NCBI GenBank assembly: GCA_026394095.1
Contig: JAPKYY010000178.1
Location: 1-7,233, forward strand
Length of the DNA: 7,233 nucleotides
Direction: 5' to 3'
From: Acidobacteriota bacterium
Lineage (GTDB): Bacteria > Acidobacteriota > Terriglobia > Bryobacterales > Bryobacteraceae
The notes beneath the pieces are model-generated. The model saw only the letters and a program-made list of their open reading frames with translations. It was not told the origin of the DNA and did not search any database. Below are positions 5,798-7,233 of the stretch, in pieces. The translations under genes were made by a program, and so were the position numbers. Each line of letters starts with the position of its first letter. Positions within the stretch are counted from its first letter, which is position 1.

Positions 5798-7233
5798 TCG
5801 CCAGCAAGGCTCTCCAGCGGCGAAACGCGCGATGCCCGCCGGGCCGGCAGAAAAGCCGCCAGCACCGCAGCTGCTACCAGCGCTACTGCAACTGCCGCAT
5901 AGGTGAACGGGTCTGCCGCACTCACTTCATACAGCAACGACGACAGCAACTTGCCCAGGGGAATCGCTGCGGCGACTCCGGCGACTACACCAATCAGTGC
6001 CAGCTTCAATCCGTGCACCACAAACATGTTTCTTACTGTTGACTCTGGCGACCCCAGAGCCAATCGAATTCCAATCTCACGAGTCCGTTGCGACACCGTA
6101 TAGGAGATCACACCGTAAATCCCAATCACTCCCAGCAACAGCGCCAGCCCCGAAGCAATGCTGAGCATCGTGAGCGTAAACGAAGCTCGCGCCAGCGATC
6201 GCGTATAAATCGCCTGCAGTGTCCGAGGATTCGCAATCGGCACATTCGGATTCACCGCCCACACCTCCTGCCGGATTGAGTTCATCAGCGTTGCCGTCCC
6301 GGCACCATGGCTACGAATCGCAACTCCCAGACTTCGGCTGACTCGAACCTCCTCACCATACATCTGCTTCACCGCCAGCGGCCAATAGACTGAGGCAACA
6401 GCGGGCTGGTCTACCCCGTCGTCGCGTTCATTTCCCACCACACCAATCACCTCGCGCCACACACCTTTTTCACTCTCGCGAACCCGTTTGCCGATCGCCG
6501 CTCCAGGGCTACCCCAAAGCTCAGTCGCAAGCTTCTCGGAAACCATCACAACAGCGCGCATGTCTGTGATGTCAGTCCAGCTCAGATCCCGCCCTGCCTT
6601 GAGCGGATTGCCCATCGTTGAGAAATAACTGGGGCTGATCCACTTGTAACGACGAATCGCCGGAAGCTGCCCTTCGCGATAGCTCACGCCCTCCACGTAG
6701 ATCGGATCATTGCTGTGGTTCCCATCCATTGTGATCGAACTCGACATACCCGCAGATTTCACCCCAGGTATCTTAGACAGTCTTTCCATTACGTCCTGTT
6801 GGGCCCGCATCACGCTCTTTGCCTCAGGCACCAGTGAGCTTGGAATCGAGAGCCGAAACGTCATAACCTGCTCCGGCTGAGTGAAGCCAGGCTCAACCCG
6901 GGTGAGCGCGCTCATCGAGCGAATCATCAACCCGGCCCCCACCAGCAGCACCATAGCCAGTGCAACTTGAACCACCACCAATCCGTTGCGGGCAAAATGG
7001 CGCTCACGGCCATCGCTCATCGTCCGTCCACCCGAGCGCAATGACTGATTCAGGCCTCTGCCCGCATGCTTCCAAACCGGAATCAATCCGAGCAGTAGTC
7101 CGGCAATCGCAGAGAGTCCAGCGGCAAAAGCGAGAGACTCCATGCTTAGCGAAATTTCTTCCAACCGCGGCAGATAGGGCGGAGCCAGATAATGCAGCAA
7201 CCGAATTGAGGCAGACGCTATACCCACGCCAAC
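5794..7233 (-). CDS. ADOP/MacB-FtsX-type ABC transporter permease, 5'-truncated by window edge
   Basis: Inner-membrane permease of the MacB/FtsX superfamily. The frame is open to the window end, with Val and Gly codons before the GTG at 7227, so that GTG is most likely internal; 479 residues visible. Numbering from the edge: end of the first FtsX-like unit with a TM about 33-53; a basic linker; TM about 84-106 opening the second unit (NGLVVVQVALAMVLLVGAGL at 83-102); MacB-type periplasmic domain about 120-345, including EVIGVVGNERDDG (261-273); TM about 354-378; cytoplasmic QRTREIGIRLALG (382-394), the usual ATPase-facing signature of this superfamily; TMs about 403-427 and 440-464; end PARRASRVSPLESLAGD. 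Two FtsX-like units in one chain match the ADOP proteins abundant in Acidobacteriota, full length about 800-900 aa. No ATPase gene is in the window. Substrate unknown. The small exported protein follows closely on the same strand. Confidence 0.88.
   Translation of the reverse strand, partial: VGVGIASASIRLLHYLAPPYLPRLEEISLSMESLAFAAGLSAIAGLLLGLIPVWKHAGRGLNQSLRSGGRTMSDGRERHFARNGLVVVQVALAMVLLVGAGLMIRSMSALTRVEPGFTQPEQVMTFRLSIPSSLVPEAKSVMRAQQDVMERLSKIPGVKSAGMSSSITMDGNHSNDPIYVEGVSYREGQLPAIRRYKWISPSYFSTMGNPLKAGRDLSWTDITDMRAVVMVSEKLATELWGSPGAAIGKRVRESEKGVWREVIGVVGNERDDGVDQPAVASVYWPLAVKQMYGEEVRVSRSLGVAIRSHGAGTATLMNSIRQEVWAVNPNVPIANPRTLQAIYTRSLARASFTLTMLSIASGLALLLGVIGIYGVISYTVSQRTREIGIRLALGSPESTVRNMFVVHGLKLALIGVVAGVAAAIPLGKLLSSLLYEVSAADPFTYAAVAVALVAAAVLAAFLPARRASRVSPLESLAGD

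Noticed and set aside
7225..7227. GTG at 7227 as the start of the permease
   Set aside because: The frame continues to the edge, and the sequence there already belongs to the last part of the first FtsX unit, so the gene extends beyond the window.

Overview
The window shows two transcription units facing each other, most likely from an Acidobacteriota genome of the Solibacter/Bryobacter type. The lineage call is inference. It rests on the ABC permease at the right edge, which reads like the 'acidobacterial duplicated orphan permease' (ADOP) group, on the moderately high GC content (judged by eye, not counted), and on the general look of the RND operon. No rRNA or other firm taxonomic marker is present.

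Left unit, + strand, 1-5440: a three-gene tripartite efflux operon in the order outer-membrane factor (TolC/CzcC-like, 5' end cut by the window edge), periplasmic adaptor (HlyD/CzcB/CusB-like lipoprotein) and inner-membrane RND pump (CusA/CzcA heavy-metal efflux family, complete, 1015 aa). The genes are packed tightly: a 4-base ATGA overlap between the first two and 12 bases between the second and third, each start preceded by a good Shine-Dalgarno sequence. Together they would carry a substrate, probably a metal cation, from the periplasm or cytoplasm out across the outer membrane using proton influx. Metal specificity cannot be assigned. The three CusA methionines appear to be absent, and the proton-relay helix TM4 has the CusA-type Asp/Glu pair plus three extra acidic residues. 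The adaptor carries an additional beta-rich N-terminal domain before its canonical core, and a short His-containing tail.

Right unit, - strand, 7233-5437: the C-terminal part of an ADOP/MacB-type permease (5' end beyond the window), followed at once by a small exported, highly charged helical protein that looks distantly like the Spy/CpxP/'heavy-metal resistance' periplasmic proteins. A 7-bp perfect inverted repeat covers the permease stop codon and ends 3 bases before the preferred start of the small gene.

The two units meet tail to tail with no spacer: the stop codons of the RND gene and the small gene overlap within the palindrome CTAG (5437-5440). Practically all of the window is coding. 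There is no gene-free stretch over 300 bases, and I see no RNA genes, insertion sequences, CRISPR arrays or origins. I do not see a wholly new system. The items most worth a second look are the RND/adaptor subgroup features and the junction at 5437-5797.
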